From positions 62,001 to 126,000 of the forward strand of contig DATNQN010000097.1 of assembly GCA_036703985.1 (NCBI GenBank): a stretch of 64,000 nt of DNA, written 5' to 3'. A model generated the notes under the pieces. The model was not told where the DNA came from and made no database searches. It worked only from the letters and a program-made list of their open reading frames with translations. Below are positions 19,081 to 27,936 of this stretch, one piece after another. This stretch comes from Leptolyngbyaceae cyanobacterium. Its GTDB lineage: Bacteria > Cyanobacteriota > Cyanobacteriia > Cyanobacteriales > Aerosakkonemataceae. Every line of letters starts with the position of its first letter. The stretch's first letter is position 1. The position numbers and the translations under genes were made by a program.

Positions 19081-19605
19081 ATGGCTCAATTTAGTGTCAA
19101 TCCCCTGCGTTTTGACCCTTATAAAAATTTCAAATTTCGCGTCAAATGGGATGGGCGTTACGTCGCAGGTATCAGTAAGGTAAGCGCCCTGAAACGAACC
19201 ACCGAAGTAGTCAAACATCGCGAAGGTGGCGACCCCAGTAGCAGCCGCAAATCACCCGGTCGTACCGAGTACGAAGCAATTACTTTAGAACGAGGCGTTA
19301 CCCACGATAAAGATTTTGAGCAGTGGGCGAATAAAGTTTGGAACTACGGTTCTGGTTTGGGTTCGGAAACTTCGCTAAAAGATTATCGCAAAGATATCAT
19401 CATCGAAGTTTATAACGAAGCCGGTCAACTTGCTTTAACTTATAAAGTTTATCGTTGTTGGGTATCGGAATTTCAAGCGCTTCCCGATCTTGATGCTAAT
19501 GCCAATGCAGTAGCGATCCAACACATCAAGTTAGAAAACGAAGGATGGGAACGGGACTACGACGTAACCGAACCAACAGAACCTAGCTTTCTCGAACCTG
19601 CTTAA
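19081..19605 (+). CDS. CIS inner tube protein (T4 gp19-like)
   Basis: The 174-residue protein starts MAQFSVNPLRFDPYKNFKFRVKWDGRYVAGISKVSALKRTTEVVKHREGG with the pattern of gp19/Afp1-type tube proteins. Typical for the family are the REGGDPSSSRKSPGRTEYEAITLERG block and a C-terminal VYRCWVSEFQALPDLDANANAV strand pair. Hexameric rings of it stack to form the tube that carries cargo and is driven out by sheath contraction. A strong AGGAGG stands before ATG 19081, fitting a highly expressed subunit. Only this one gp19-like gene is evident; the separate CIS_tube gene at 26901 probably makes the first tube ring. Confidence 0.95.
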   Translation: MAQFSVNPLRFDPYKNFKFRVKWDGRYVAGISKVSALKRTTEVVKHREGGDPSSSRKSPGRTEYEAITLERGVTHDKDFEQWANKVWNYGSGLGSETSLKDYRKDIIIEVYNEAGQLALTYKVYRCWVSEFQALPDLDANANAVAIQHIKLENEGWERDYDVTEPTEPSFLEPA

Positions 19606-19633
19606 TTAATCTAAAATCGGTTGACCTAAGCTT

Positions 19634-20365
19634 ATGCGTCCCCTTAGCAATAGCGAAATTATCCAAATTTGGGAACGGGGATTCTCGCAACATCCCTTGA
19701 GACAAGCGATGATTCTGTTAGTAGCTGCTTGTCCGGAGATGAAAGCTGAGGAACTGACGGCTTTAACCCTCGGGCAACGAGATGAGTATTTGTTGCGGTT
19801 GAGAGAATTGACGTTTGGATCGAGGCTTAATGGTTTTGTGCAATGTCCGTCTTGTGGCGATCGCTTAGAGCTTTCCCTCAATACAGCCGATATTCGCGTT
19901 TCCGATCGATCTATCCAACCAGAATATTTTCTGGATCTCGGAGAAATTGAGTTAAGGTTTCGCTTGCTCAATAGTCAAGACTTAGCAGCGATCGCAGGCG
20001 ATCGCGAACCGCTGAAAGCTCGACAAAAACTAGTGCAACGCTGTATCCTGCAAGCGAAACTTAACGGGAAATCGATCGAGCCTGACGAGTTACCGGAAAT
20101 TGCGATCGTCGCACTTGCCCAACACTTGGCAGAATGCGACCCCAATGCAGAAGTATTGCTGAATTTAACTTGTCCGGGTTGCAAACATCAATGGCAAACT
20201 TTATTTGATATTGCCACATTTTTTATTAGCGAAATAGCAGCTTTATCCAAGCGCTTGTTGCGCGAAGTGCATACCTTAGCTAGTGCCTACGGTTGGAGTG
20301 AAGCGGATATTTTAGCGATGACTCACCCGCGCCGACAGTTTTATCTGGAGATGGTGGGAATATGA
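19634..20365 (+). CDS. CIS baseplate/assembly protein, T4 gp26-like with two CxxC pairs
   Basis: The 243-residue protein has two Cys-x2-Cys pairs, VQCPSCGDRLEL near 75-83 and LTCPGCKHQW near 178-184, which together look like a metal-binding ribbon split across the chain. The C-terminal stretch LREVHTLASAYGWSEADILAM is typical of gp26-like small baseplate proteins encoded beside tube genes in injection-system clusters. The family is thought to help nucleate the baseplate around the hub. It is 28 bp downstream of the tube gene, and its stop overlaps the next ATG. The gp26 relation is from pattern memory; the zinc role is inferred. Confidence 0.7.
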   Translation: MRPLSNSEIIQIWERGFSQHPLRQAMILLVAACPEMKAEELTALTLGQRDEYLLRLRELTFGSRLNGFVQCPSCGDRLELSLNTADIRVSDRSIQPEYFLDLGEIELRFRLLNSQDLAAIAGDREPLKARQKLVQRCILQAKLNGKSIEPDELPEIAIVALAQHLAECDPNAEVLLNLTCPGCKHQWQTLFDIATFFISEIAALSKRLLREVHTLASAYGWSEADILAMTHPRRQFYLEMVGI

Positions 20366-21357
20366 CAGACTTCCTGATGCGATTAGCGGAACGTACCTTA
20401 AACACTTTTCCGTTAGTGCAACCTGCGATCGCTTCTCTGTACGATCCTTTGCCTGTAATACCGAGTTTCAATAACCGCCCAGACGCAGAGAACGCGGAGA
20501 AGAGAACGCACAGAAGTAATTTAGATGCTAATGGATTCGATATCAATACTGAGTTATTAGAACCACAGGGAGAAAGAGAAAAAGAGCCTGGTTTTGCGAT
20601 GGAAATGCGGGAGTTAAATCAGTCAGCAACCACAGATTTTTCTGGTGCAAAAAATGAAAGTTTTCGCGGATCTGTTTCTACTAACAGCGTTCCCGAAAAA
20701 CTTGAAGTTGCGGGTGAATCCGATCGATTAATTGAATCAGCGATCGCTTTAACTCCAGAGGCAGTTAAATCTGACTCGGTTAGTTTTTCGTCGAGTTTAT
20801 CTGCTTTGGCTTCGGAAATCCCTACCCCTTCCGCAAATCCGATGTTGTCCGAATCCAAAACAGTGAATCTGAAAGTCAGCAAGGAAAATGTTCGATCGGT
20901 TTTGGAGGAAGCGGAAACTAAAGTCGATCGCGCAAATCAGCATTTAACAGCTAAGACACTGACCCCTTCCCAACCCCCCTTTTTAAGGGAGGCAGGGGGG
21001 TTAGGTTTTCCGAATTCGCCAACAGTATCAGCTAAAGAAACACCAGAAAAGTATTCATCAGCACCGCTCACCGATGTTGCCTCTGACTTAGCATCGCCGC
21101 TGCCGCTACGATCGGAGATTTTCCCGAAAAACTTTGAAATTCCTAACGATCGGGCTTTAGTAGCTTCTCCATCCGCCTTAGAAGTCAAGATCCAACCTGC
21201 ACCTCGCCCCGTTCCGCCAACGGTGCGAGTCAATATCGGTCGGATTGAAGTCCGGGCAATACCCGCTCCCGCAAAACCACCGAAAGAAAGTCGATCGCCA
21301 CCCACTCCTAAATTATCGCTGGCTGAATATTTACGATCGCAGGGAGGGCAATCATGA
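20362..21357 (+). CDS. Low-complexity CIS-cluster protein with conserved C-terminal motif
   Basis: This 331-residue protein starts in an ATGA overlap with the gene before and ends in another with the gene after, so it belongs to the core operon. Most of it is polar, Ser/Glu/Pro-rich and probably disordered. The last 60 residues are different: PTVRVNIGRIEVRAIP followed by a proline linker and LSLAEYLRSQGG, a motif pair I associate with small proteins of many injection-system clusters. Two stretches look like translated intergenic repeats: RPDAENAEKRTHRSN (about 35-50) and TPSQPPFLREAGGLGF (about 201-216). Function is unknown; it may connect the sheath/terminator end of the particle or act as a spacer. 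Confidence 0.75.
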   Translation: MTDFLMRLAERTLNTFPLVQPAIASLYDPLPVIPSFNNRPDAENAEKRTHRSNLDANGFDINTELLEPQGEREKEPGFAMEMRELNQSATTDFSGAKNESFRGSVSTNSVPEKLEVAGESDRLIESAIALTPEAVKSDSVSFSSSLSALASEIPTPSANPMLSESKTVNLKVSKENVRSVLEEAETKVDRANQHLTAKTLTPSQPPFLREAGGLGFPNSPTVSAKETPEKYSSAPLTDVASDLASPLPLRSEIFPKNFEIPNDRALVASPSALEVKIQPAPRPVPPTVRVNIGRIEVRAIPAPAKPPKESRSPPTPKLSLAEYLRSQGGQS

Positions 21358-22691
21358 GCAATGCTTTAGCGATCGCATCGGTATCTGCCGTCTTAAAAGA
21401 CTTGCTCAACAACGGCTTGATCGATCGCAACATCACCGGAACTCTGGGCGGCAACGTCAACGTCACTGCCTTGCCACCCGATCGCATCTCCACGGGTAAT
21501 AATAACGAACCCGACCAATTAAATCTCTTTTTATATCAGGTGACGCCGAATCAAGGGTGGCGCAATGTCGGCTTACCCTCCCGCAATAGCAGTGGCGATC
21601 GCATCGATAACCCTCCCCTCGCCCTTGACTTGCACTACTTGCTCACCGCCTACGGTGCTGAGGAATTCCACAGCGAAATCCTCTTGGGCTATGCCATGCA
21701 ACTGCTGCACGAAACGCCTGTTTTGCCCCGCGACGCGATTCGCAAAGCCTTAGCCATTCCCTCACCCGTGACAGGCGGCATCTTACCGGCAGCGTTGCAA
21801 TCTCTGTCTGCTTCTGATTTAGCCGAGCAAGTCGAGCAAATTAAAATCTCTCCAGAGGCACTAAATCCAGAAGAAATTTCCAAACTGTGGTCGGCATTGT
21901 ACCAAACTCATTATCGACCGACGGCAGCTTATCAAGTATCGGTAGTGTTGATTGAAAGCGATCGCGCGATTCCATCCGCGTTACCGGTACGCGATCGCCG
22001 CATCTACGCGATGCCTTTCCACCAACCCAAAATCGAATCCGTTCGCTCATCCGCCGGTGCCAATGTCCCGATCTTGGCAGATAGCACCCTCTCCATTTTG
22101 GGCCAACAGCTGAAAGGCGATCGCGCGATCGCGATCGTCAGCGGTATTGAAGTAACTCTTTCTGCGGAAAACATCCACTCGACCAAGATCGAATTACCCC
22201 TATTGCCCCTACCTTTAAAAGCTGGCGTACAAGCCGTGCAAGTGGTACATCTCATTGCGTTCGGCATCGCCGCTTCCGATCCCCATCGCGGTATAGCGTC
22301 CAACGTGGCAGCCTTCGTATTACACCCGAAAATTACCGTTTCTGTAAATCCTGGTTCTGTTAATTGCCAGACTGAAAACGGGATCACCCGTTGCTCAGCC
22401 GAAATTGCAGTCAATTTTACGCCCCAGGTAGGGAAGCGGCAAAGGGTAATACTGCTGCTCAACGAGTATCAGCCTGTAGCGGCTGATTCGGCGCGAGCTT
22501 ATAGTTTCAGCGCTCCCCCGAATAACGGAATTACCGATCCAGATCGAGAAGAAACTGCCGCGATCGCAATTCCGATTCAAGGTGTAATCGCAGGTAGCTA
22601 TCTGGTGCGGGTGCAAGTTGATGGTGCCGAAAGCCAACTGAGTAGAAACTCTGACGGAATGTTCTTTTCGCCGCAGGTGTCCCTCCCATGA
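21354..22691 (+). CDS. CIS tail terminator, DUF4255/Afp16-like
   Basis: The 445-residue protein has at its N-terminus (about 1-190) the DUF4255 (Pvc16 N-terminal) pattern: ALAIASVSAVLKDLLNNGL, NNEPDQLNLFLYQVTPN, and LALDLHYLLTAYG with LLGYAMQLLHETPVL. Proteins of this family cap the distal end of tube and sheath and set tail length. The C-terminal half (about 210-440) is a beta-rich extension of Ig-like strands (ILADSTLSILGQQL, IQGVIAGSYLVRVQVDG), longer than in the smallest members. It overlaps both neighbours by 4 bp, consistent with tightly coupled translation. Confidence 0.92.
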   Translation: MSNALAIASVSAVLKDLLNNGLIDRNITGTLGGNVNVTALPPDRISTGNNNEPDQLNLFLYQVTPNQGWRNVGLPSRNSSGDRIDNPPLALDLHYLLTAYGAEEFHSEILLGYAMQLLHETPVLPRDAIRKALAIPSPVTGGILPAALQSLSASDLAEQVEQIKISPEALNPEEISKLWSALYQTHYRPTAAYQVSVVLIESDRAIPSALPVRDRRIYAMPFHQPKIESVRSSAGANVPILADSTLSILGQQLKGDRAIAIVSGIEVTLSAENIHSTKIELPLLPLPLKAGVQAVQVVHLIAFGIAASDPHRGIASNVAAFVLHPKITVSVNPGSVNCQTENGITRCSAEIAVNFTPQVGKRQRVILLLNEYQPVAADSARAYSFSAPPNNGITDPDREETAAIAIPIQGVIAGSYLVRVQVDGAESQLSRNSDGMFFSPQVSLP

Positions 22692-24670
22692 ACGCCAACC
22701 AAACGGTTAACTGGCAAGTTGCAAACCAACGTTATCTGGAGATGGCGATCGGGCAAACCCGCGCGGCTTTACAACAATATATCGCTCGTTCTCAAGGTCA
22801 AGAAACGGTAGAAGTTACCACTACTTCAAAGGAATTGGATGCGATCGCCGCTACTATGTCCAGTCCTCCCGCCGTGGAAACTCTGTGCGATGCCTTCAAC
22901 CTGACCCCGTTCGAGCGTTACATCCTACTTATGTGCGCTGGGGTAGAACTAAGCTACAGTTTCGCTCAACTGTGCGCCACTGCCCAAGGTAATTCTCAAC
23001 TCGCTTACCCGACGTTTAGTTTAGCGCTGGCTGCTTTTCCCGATGCTCACTGGAGCGCTTTAACACCCGCTGCGCCCCTGCGCCGTTGGCGATCGATCGA
23101 AGTCGCTACCAATGAAAGCCTCATCCAAAGTCGGTTGCGAATTGACGAGCGCGTTCTGCACTATCTGACGGGGATATCGTACTTAGACGATCGCTTACAG
23201 GGAATGGTACAACCTTTAACCGCGATCGGCGAACTACCGCCATCCCATCAAGCGATCGCCGAGCAAATCGCAGCTAATTGGTCGCAAACGCCCAAAGATC
23301 GGATTTTACCCGTCATTCAGCTTTGCGGTGAAGGAGCGGCTACTAGCAAAATCGCGATCGCCGCTGCTGCTTGCACCGCACTGGGGGTGATTTTGCAAGT
23401 GATGAACGCTGCCGATATTCCCGTTACAGTTGCCGAAAGAGAAGCATTAGCTCGTTTGTGGGAACGGGAAGCAGCATTAAGCGATCGCGTCCTCCTGATC
23501 GATTGCGAGGATGGAGATAGCGCCACGATCCGAGTAGTTTTATCGTTACTCGAACAATTGCAAAGCTTATTAATCGTTGCCACTCGCGAACCCCTAACCC
23601 CTCGCCATCGCCCAACCATCCGCATAGACGTGAATAAACCCAGCAGTAACGAACAAAAGTTGCTGTGGAAAAGTGCTTTGGGTTCGTTGGCTACCCAACT
23701 CAACGGACAACTTGCCACCGTTGCCACTCAGTTTAACCTGAGTCCACCAGCGATTCATTCCGTCAGTCTGGAAATCTTGAACGAGTGGGAACGAGAACCT
23801 ACCCCGCACTCATTGTCTCAAAGGCTGTGGAATGCCTGTCGGGTGCAAGCGCGATCGCGTTTGGAAAATCTGGCACAGCGCATCGAATCCACCGCCACTT
23901 GGGAAGATTTGGTATTACCAGAACCGCAACGTCAACTCTTGCAAGATATGGCGGCTAGTGTCCGTCAACGAGCTAAAGTTTACGAAAATTGGGGATTTGC
24001 CCGCAAAGATCGGCGGGGATTGGGTATTAGTGCCTTGTTTAGTGGAGCCAGCGGAACGGGAAAAACGATGGCAGCAGAAGTGTTGGCGAACGAGTTGCAG
24101 TTAGAGCTATATCGCATCGATTTGAGTGCGGTAGTTAGTAAATATATCGGTGAAACGGAAAAGAACTTGCGGCGAGTGTTCGATGCAGCGGAAACAGGCG
24201 GGGCAATTCTGTTATTTGACGAAGCCGATGCTTTATTTGGCAAGCGTTCTGAGGTGAAAGACAGTCACGATCGCTACGCCAATATCGAAGTCAGTTACTT
24301 ATTGCAACGCATGGAAGCTTATCGAGGTTTGGCAATTCTGACTACTAATTTAAAAAGCGCCTTGGATACTGCTTTTTTGCGGCGGATTCGCTTTGTGGTG
24401 CAGTTTCCCTTTCCCGATGTAGCTCAACGTCAGGAAATCTGGCGGCGAATTTTTCCGATCGATACCCCAACAGAAGGACTCGATCTCGATAAGTTGGCAC
24501 GACTGAACGTGGCGGGGGGCAATATTCGCAATATCGCTTTAAATGCTGCTTTTTTGGCTGCTGATACCGGAAAGCCCGTCCAAATGCGGCATTTATTAAG
24601 GGCTGCCCGTTGCGAATACGCCAAGTTAGAAAAACAGCTGGCTGATGCGGAAATTGTCGGTTGGATTTGA
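22688..24670 (+). CDS. CIS-associated AAA+ ATPase (Afp15/CDC48-like)
   Basis: The 660-residue protein has a long N-terminal region (about 1-400) without a clear motif and a C-terminal AAA+ module. Walker A is SGASGTGKTMAAE (about 453-465) and Walker B AILLFDEADALFG (about 506-518). Sensor 1 is AILTTNLKSALD, followed by FLRRIRFVVQFPFP, which contains the arginine finger. This arrangement is that of the ATPase found in almost every extracellular CIS cluster, whose exact role (assembly, cargo loading or recycling) is unsettled. It is cytoplasmic. Its ATG overlaps the terminator gene's stop, and the next small gene starts 11 bp downstream of its own stop. Confidence 0.93.
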   Translation: MNANQTVNWQVANQRYLEMAIGQTRAALQQYIARSQGQETVEVTTTSKELDAIAATMSSPPAVETLCDAFNLTPFERYILLMCAGVELSYSFAQLCATAQGNSQLAYPTFSLALAAFPDAHWSALTPAAPLRRWRSIEVATNESLIQSRLRIDERVLHYLTGISYLDDRLQGMVQPLTAIGELPPSHQAIAEQIAANWSQTPKDRILPVIQLCGEGAATSKIAIAAAACTALGVILQVMNAADIPVTVAEREALARLWEREAALSDRVLLIDCEDGDSATIRVVLSLLEQLQSLLIVATREPLTPRHRPTIRIDVNKPSSNEQKLLWKSALGSLATQLNGQLATVATQFNLSPPAIHSVSLEILNEWEREPTPHSLSQRLWNACRVQARSRLENLAQRIESTATWEDLVLPEPQRQLLQDMAASVRQRAKVYENWGFARKDRRGLGISALFSGASGTGKTMAAEVLANELQLELYRIDLSAVVSKYIGETEKNLRRVFDAAETGGAILLFDEADALFGKRSEVKDSHDRYANIEVSYLLQRMEAYRGLAILTTNLKSALDTAFLRRIRFVVQFPFPDVAQRQEIWRRIFPIDTPTEGLDLDKLARLNVAGGNIRNIALNAAFLAADTGKPVQMRHLLRAARCEYAKLEKQLADAEIVGWI

Positions 24671-24681
24671 ACGGGGAATTA

Positions 24682-24942
24682 ATGATGACAAAAAATATCG
24701 AATTACAAATTGAAGAGTTAGTTTTGTTTGGGTTTGCAGCACGCGATCGCGATTTAATCGGCGCAGCAATGCAAGAGGAATTAACGCGATTGTTGATGGA
24801 AAAAGGGTTATCGCCAACATTAGGTCAAGGTGCAGAAATTCCCCGTTTAGATGGGGGTTTATTGGCAGTGCAATCGGGTGCAAAACCCGAAGCAATCGGC
24901 ATTCAAATAGCTCAAAACATTTATGGAGGTTTAAGCAGATGA
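24682..24942 (+). CDS. Small conserved CIS-cluster protein
   Basis: The start at ATG 24682 is chosen because GGGGA stands just upstream; a TTG at 24661 would add seven residues and overlap the ATPase gene. The 86-residue product has two short helical or strand parts: IELQIEELVLFGFAARDRDLIG with EELTRLLMEKGL, then a C-terminal AIGIQIAQNIYGGL. Small proteins with this pattern recur next to the ATPase and DUF4157 genes in injection-system loci, and their function is unknown. Its stop overlaps the next ATG, so translation is coupled to the first DUF4157 gene; a chaperone or loading adaptor is a guess. Confidence 0.75.
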   Translation: MMTKNIELQIEELVLFGFAARDRDLIGAAMQEELTRLLMEKGLSPTLGQGAEIPRLDGGLLAVQSGAKPEAIGIQIAQNIYGGLSR

Positions 24943-25928
24943 GTAAGTGTTTGCGAAGTGCGAATGAAGCCCGATCGCTAAATCAAACCCTACCCTCTGC
25001 TACACCTATTCGCAGCGGATTATTACAACGCAAATGTGCTTGTGGAAATTCGACTAGTTTGACGGGAAAGTGTAGTGAATGCGAGAAAAAACGACTGCCT
25101 TTGCAGCGTCGTCCTACCGATCGAGCCGAAGGTTCTCCAGTAGCGCCGATCGTCCATGAAGTGTTGAATTCGCCAGGTCAACCATTAGACCCAGATACGC
25201 GCATATTCATGGAATCCCGCTTCGGACATGATTTTAGTCAGGTGCGGGTGCATACAGATGCGAAGGCAGCACGATCGGCACAGACAATTCAAGCGTTAGC
25301 ATATACAGTCAAGCCGGATATCGTGTTTGGTTTAGGACAATATGCACCACAGACAATAGAGGGAAGCCGACTGTTAGCACATGAATTAGTACATATAGTG
25401 CAGCAAACAGCCAATTCTCATGCCAATACACCTCAGCCAAAAGAATTTTTTATTAGCAATTCTTCCGATAATTCCGAACGAGTAGCCGACCAAGTTGCTA
25501 ATGAAATCACCCAACCAAAAACTACATCCTACAATCTGCCTTTACGATTACTTCAGACAGGTTTTTCCCCCTATCAAATCCAGCGACAACCGACAGGTAT
25601 AGAAAACAGCAATTCTCTGAATGAAACAGCAGAATCTATTGATAATGAAGGGATGGAAATTGCAGGCGAAGAACTGGGCAAGGGAGATATGGATTTGTCT
25701 TGTCACTATCGTTTAGGTTGTCCTATTTCTGTAGATTGCGAGGGTAAGAGAGCTTGTGGTGTAGCTTCTTGCGGAACGGGAGAATGTAGAAGCTCTTTAT
25801 GTCCGCCAAATTTTAAAAATGTCATTTTCAAAGCATGGTGTCAATATGATTGTCTGCCATCTGGAGCCGCTTTTCTTTTTATTACTAGGTTTGGCAATGT
25901 TATTGTCGGCCCGTTCTGTTTGGATTAG
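24939..25928 (+). CDS. DUF4157 (eCIS core) protein with Cys-rich C-terminus
   Basis: The protein has 329 residues. An N-terminal arm has the pattern LLQRKCACGNSTSLTGKC with CSEC (about 28-48), a probable metal site found in many relatives. The DUF4157 domain (about 65-160) contains SRFGHDFSQVRVHTDAKAA and the metallopeptidase-like HExxH in LLAHELVHIVQQ (His 148, His 152). The last 75 residues hold ten cysteines in a compact domain (CEGKRACGVASCGTGECRS) that I do not recognise. DUF4157 domains mark effectors or cargo-processing factors of contractile injection systems. It probably acts inside or is carried by the particle. It overlaps the preceding gene by 4 bp. Confidence 0.88.
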   Translation: MSKCLRSANEARSLNQTLPSATPIRSGLLQRKCACGNSTSLTGKCSECEKKRLPLQRRPTDRAEGSPVAPIVHEVLNSPGQPLDPDTRIFMESRFGHDFSQVRVHTDAKAARSAQTIQALAYTVKPDIVFGLGQYAPQTIEGSRLLAHELVHIVQQTANSHANTPQPKEFFISNSSDNSERVADQVANEITQPKTTSYNLPLRLLQTGFSPYQIQRQPTGIENSNSLNETAESIDNEGMEIAGEELGKGDMDLSCHYRLGCPISVDCEGKRACGVASCGTGECRSSLCPPNFKNVIFKAWCQYDCLPSGAAFLFITRFGNVIVGPFCLD

Positions 25929-25962
25929 TAATCATTTGTGATTAAGAGGGGGTATTAAGTCA

Positions 25963-26889
25963 ATGAAAACGCGATCGCAATTTCCAATTAAACCCATATC
26001 TAAACCATCTTTAACACCTGGAAAACCCGGATTTATACAACGCAAATGTGCCTGTGGAAATTCAGCTAATTTAACGGGAAAGTGTAACAAATGCCAGAAC
26101 AAAAGGCTGAGTTTGCAGCGTTATTCTACCAATCAAACTAAACCTGATGAAATACCGCCGATCGTGCAGGAAGTTTTGCGATCGTCCGGGCAACCTTTAG
26201 ATGAAAATACCCGTACTTTCATGGAAACGCGCTTTGACTACAATTTTAGACCAGTGCGAGTGCATACAGATTTAAGAGCAGCAGAATCAGCACGAGCAGT
26301 AAATGCACTAGCTTATACAGTCGGAAAAAATATCGTGTTTGCACCAAGGCAATATCAACCAGAGACAAGTTCAGGAAAGCGGCTGTTAGCACACGAATTA
26401 ACACATACCATACAGCAACAGATGGGAAATGTAACCCTTCTCCAGAAGTTCTCTATGACTGATGAGGATGAAGATAGCCTTGAAAAAGAAGCCGAACAAC
26501 TAGCAGATGAAACAGAGATAACAGAATTAAAAGAAAAGCAACCAACATCAAAAATAATTTTGCCCCGAAAAATCTTTACCGATAATTCACGGCGTTGGGT
26601 ATCGCCCAGTCCTGGCTTCCGCGTAAAGAGTGGAAGCGTGGTTGTTGATACGCTACTCAAATACAAGAAATATTATGCAGATAGAACTGCTACTCGCTAC
26701 TATGTGGGAATTTACGGTACTGCCAAAAATGGTGAGGAAATAAATGGCCAAAAAGAATGGGATGTCGGTAAAGAAGGAAAGTCAATATTTAATGTTCCGG
26801 CTGGTCAGTATCAGATAGAAGTTGGTGTTTACAACGGCATAATAGACGATCCTTTTTATTTGGAAGTATCCATTACTTGGCGTTCTTAA
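25963..26889 (+). CDS. Second DUF4157 (eCIS core) protein with beta-rich C-terminus
   Basis: The 308-residue paralogue lies 34 bp after the first. The N-terminal arm is closely similar (IQRKCACGNSANLTGKCNKC), and the DUF4157 domain has ETRFDYNFRPVRVHTD and the HExxH motif in LLAHELTHTIQQ (His 144, His 148). The C-terminal third is unrelated to its neighbour: a strand-rich domain without cysteines (GFRVKSGSVVVDTLLKYKK, GQYQIEVGVYNG, LEVSITW). Shared head and different tails suggest that the head is the system-recognition part and the tails are different activities. ATG 25963 has GGGGG upstream. Target and enzymatic activity are unknown. Confidence 0.86.
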   Translation: MKTRSQFPIKPISKPSLTPGKPGFIQRKCACGNSANLTGKCNKCQNKRLSLQRYSTNQTKPDEIPPIVQEVLRSSGQPLDENTRTFMETRFDYNFRPVRVHTDLRAAESARAVNALAYTVGKNIVFAPRQYQPETSSGKRLLAHELTHTIQQQMGNVTLLQKFSMTDEDEDSLEKEAEQLADETEITELKEKQPTSKIILPRKIFTDNSRRWVSPSPGFRVKSGSVVVDTLLKYKKYYADRTATRYYVGIYGTAKNGEEINGQKEWDVGKEGKSIFNVPAGQYQIEVGVYNGIIDDPFYLEVSITWRS

Positions 26890-26900
26890 AAATATAATTT

Positions 26901-27581
26901 ATGACAACATTTCCCAATTCTCCCCGTTTACTCAAAGGCGCGATCGTCGGAGTTGACCTTTACAACCCCTTAGCCAGCGTCATCGTTTTTCAATACAATC
27001 CCGACACGCTCACCCGCACCCTAATTGCTCAAACCACAGCCAGTGAAAATGCCGACAAAGGTGAGGCTTTGCGCTTGAAAGGGCCACCCAAAGAATCGAT
27101 TAAACTTGATGTGGAAATTGATGCTGCCGACCAATTAGAACAAGCGAAATTTCCGGCTACTTCAATGGGCATTTATCCCACTTTGTCGGCTTTAGAAATG
27201 CTGCTATATCCCAAATCTTTTAAGGTGATTGCTGATGAAATTTTGCTCAATGTCGGCATTGTGGAAATTATCCCTCCCGAAGCGCCGTTAACTTTATTTA
27301 TTTGGGGGGCAAAACGGATCTTGCCCGTGCGGTTAACGCAATTTTCCATTACAGAAGAAGCTTTCGATACCGATCTAAATCCGATTCGCGCCAAAGTAAA
27401 TTTAGATTTGCAAGTTTTGAATTATCAAGATTTCGGATTGCTGAGTTTTGGCGGCTCGCTATTTATGGTGCATCAAATTGTTAAAGAAGTGATGGCAACT
27501 ATTAATAGTGTGGGTAATTTACCATCAGTATCGGCTTCAGCTTCCTTTTCTTTTAGCGCTAATATGAGTATAGGAACTTAA
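26901..27581 (+). CDS. CIS_tube domain protein (tube initiator/hub adaptor, Afp7 N-domain-like)
   Basis: The 226-residue protein has the CIS_tube pattern at its N-terminus: KGAIVGVDLYNPLASVIVFQYNPDTLTRTL, then LKGPPKESIKLDVEIDA and ALEMLLYPK. The domain resembles the tube fold and is placed at the junction between spike hub and first tube ring. In Afp/PVC it is joined to a LysM domain; here the LysM part is a separate gene five bases downstream. There is no clear SD before ATG 26901, only an AT-rich leader of 11 bp after the preceding stop. Confidence 0.9.
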   Translation: MTTFPNSPRLLKGAIVGVDLYNPLASVIVFQYNPDTLTRTLIAQTTASENADKGEALRLKGPPKESIKLDVEIDAADQLEQAKFPATSMGIYPTLSALEMLLYPKSFKVIADEILLNVGIVEIIPPEAPLTLFIWGAKRILPVRLTQFSITEEAFDTDLNPIRAKVNLDLQVLNYQDFGLLSFGGSLFMVHQIVKEVMATINSVGNLPSVSASASFSFSANMSIGT

Positions 27582-27585
27582 AACA

Positions 27586-27888
27586 ATGTTTGCTCCTAAC
27601 AGTCGTTATTACAACATTCCTACTACAACTTTAAAAGTAACGGATAGCGCCGGAATCAATCGGGAAATTCGCTACTTGCGACGACGATTTATTCCTGAAT
27701 CTGAATCGGCTATAACTTTAGTCGAACATTCGGTGATTCAGGGCGATCGCTTAGATAATATCACCGCACGTTATTTAGGCGATCCGACACAATTCTGGCG
27801 GTTATGCGATACCAATAAGGTGTTAAATTCCCAGGAATTAACTGAAGAAATTGGTCGCATAATTAAGATTGCTTTGCCTTTTTCATAA
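27586..27888 (+). CDS. Small LysM-domain CIS hub protein
   Basis: The 100-residue protein contains a LysM-like fold: EHSVIQGDRLDNITARYLGDPTQFWRLCDTN, about residues 47-77. In this context the module is a structural clamp between hub and baseplate, as in T4 gp53 and Afp7, rather than a wall-binding domain, since no signal peptide is present. The N-terminal YLRRRFIPESE segment is typical of the same small proteins in other clusters. AGGAAC lies upstream, and the gene starts five bases after the CIS_tube gene. Confidence 0.85.
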   Translation: MFAPNSRYYNIPTTTLKVTDSAGINREIRYLRRRFIPESESAITLVEHSVIQGDRLDNITARYLGDPTQFWRLCDTNKVLNSQELTEEIGRIIKIALPFS

Positions 27889-27936
27889 CCGAAAATAGCA
27901 TTTTTAAATTCAAAATAAATCCCTATTTTCAACTGC

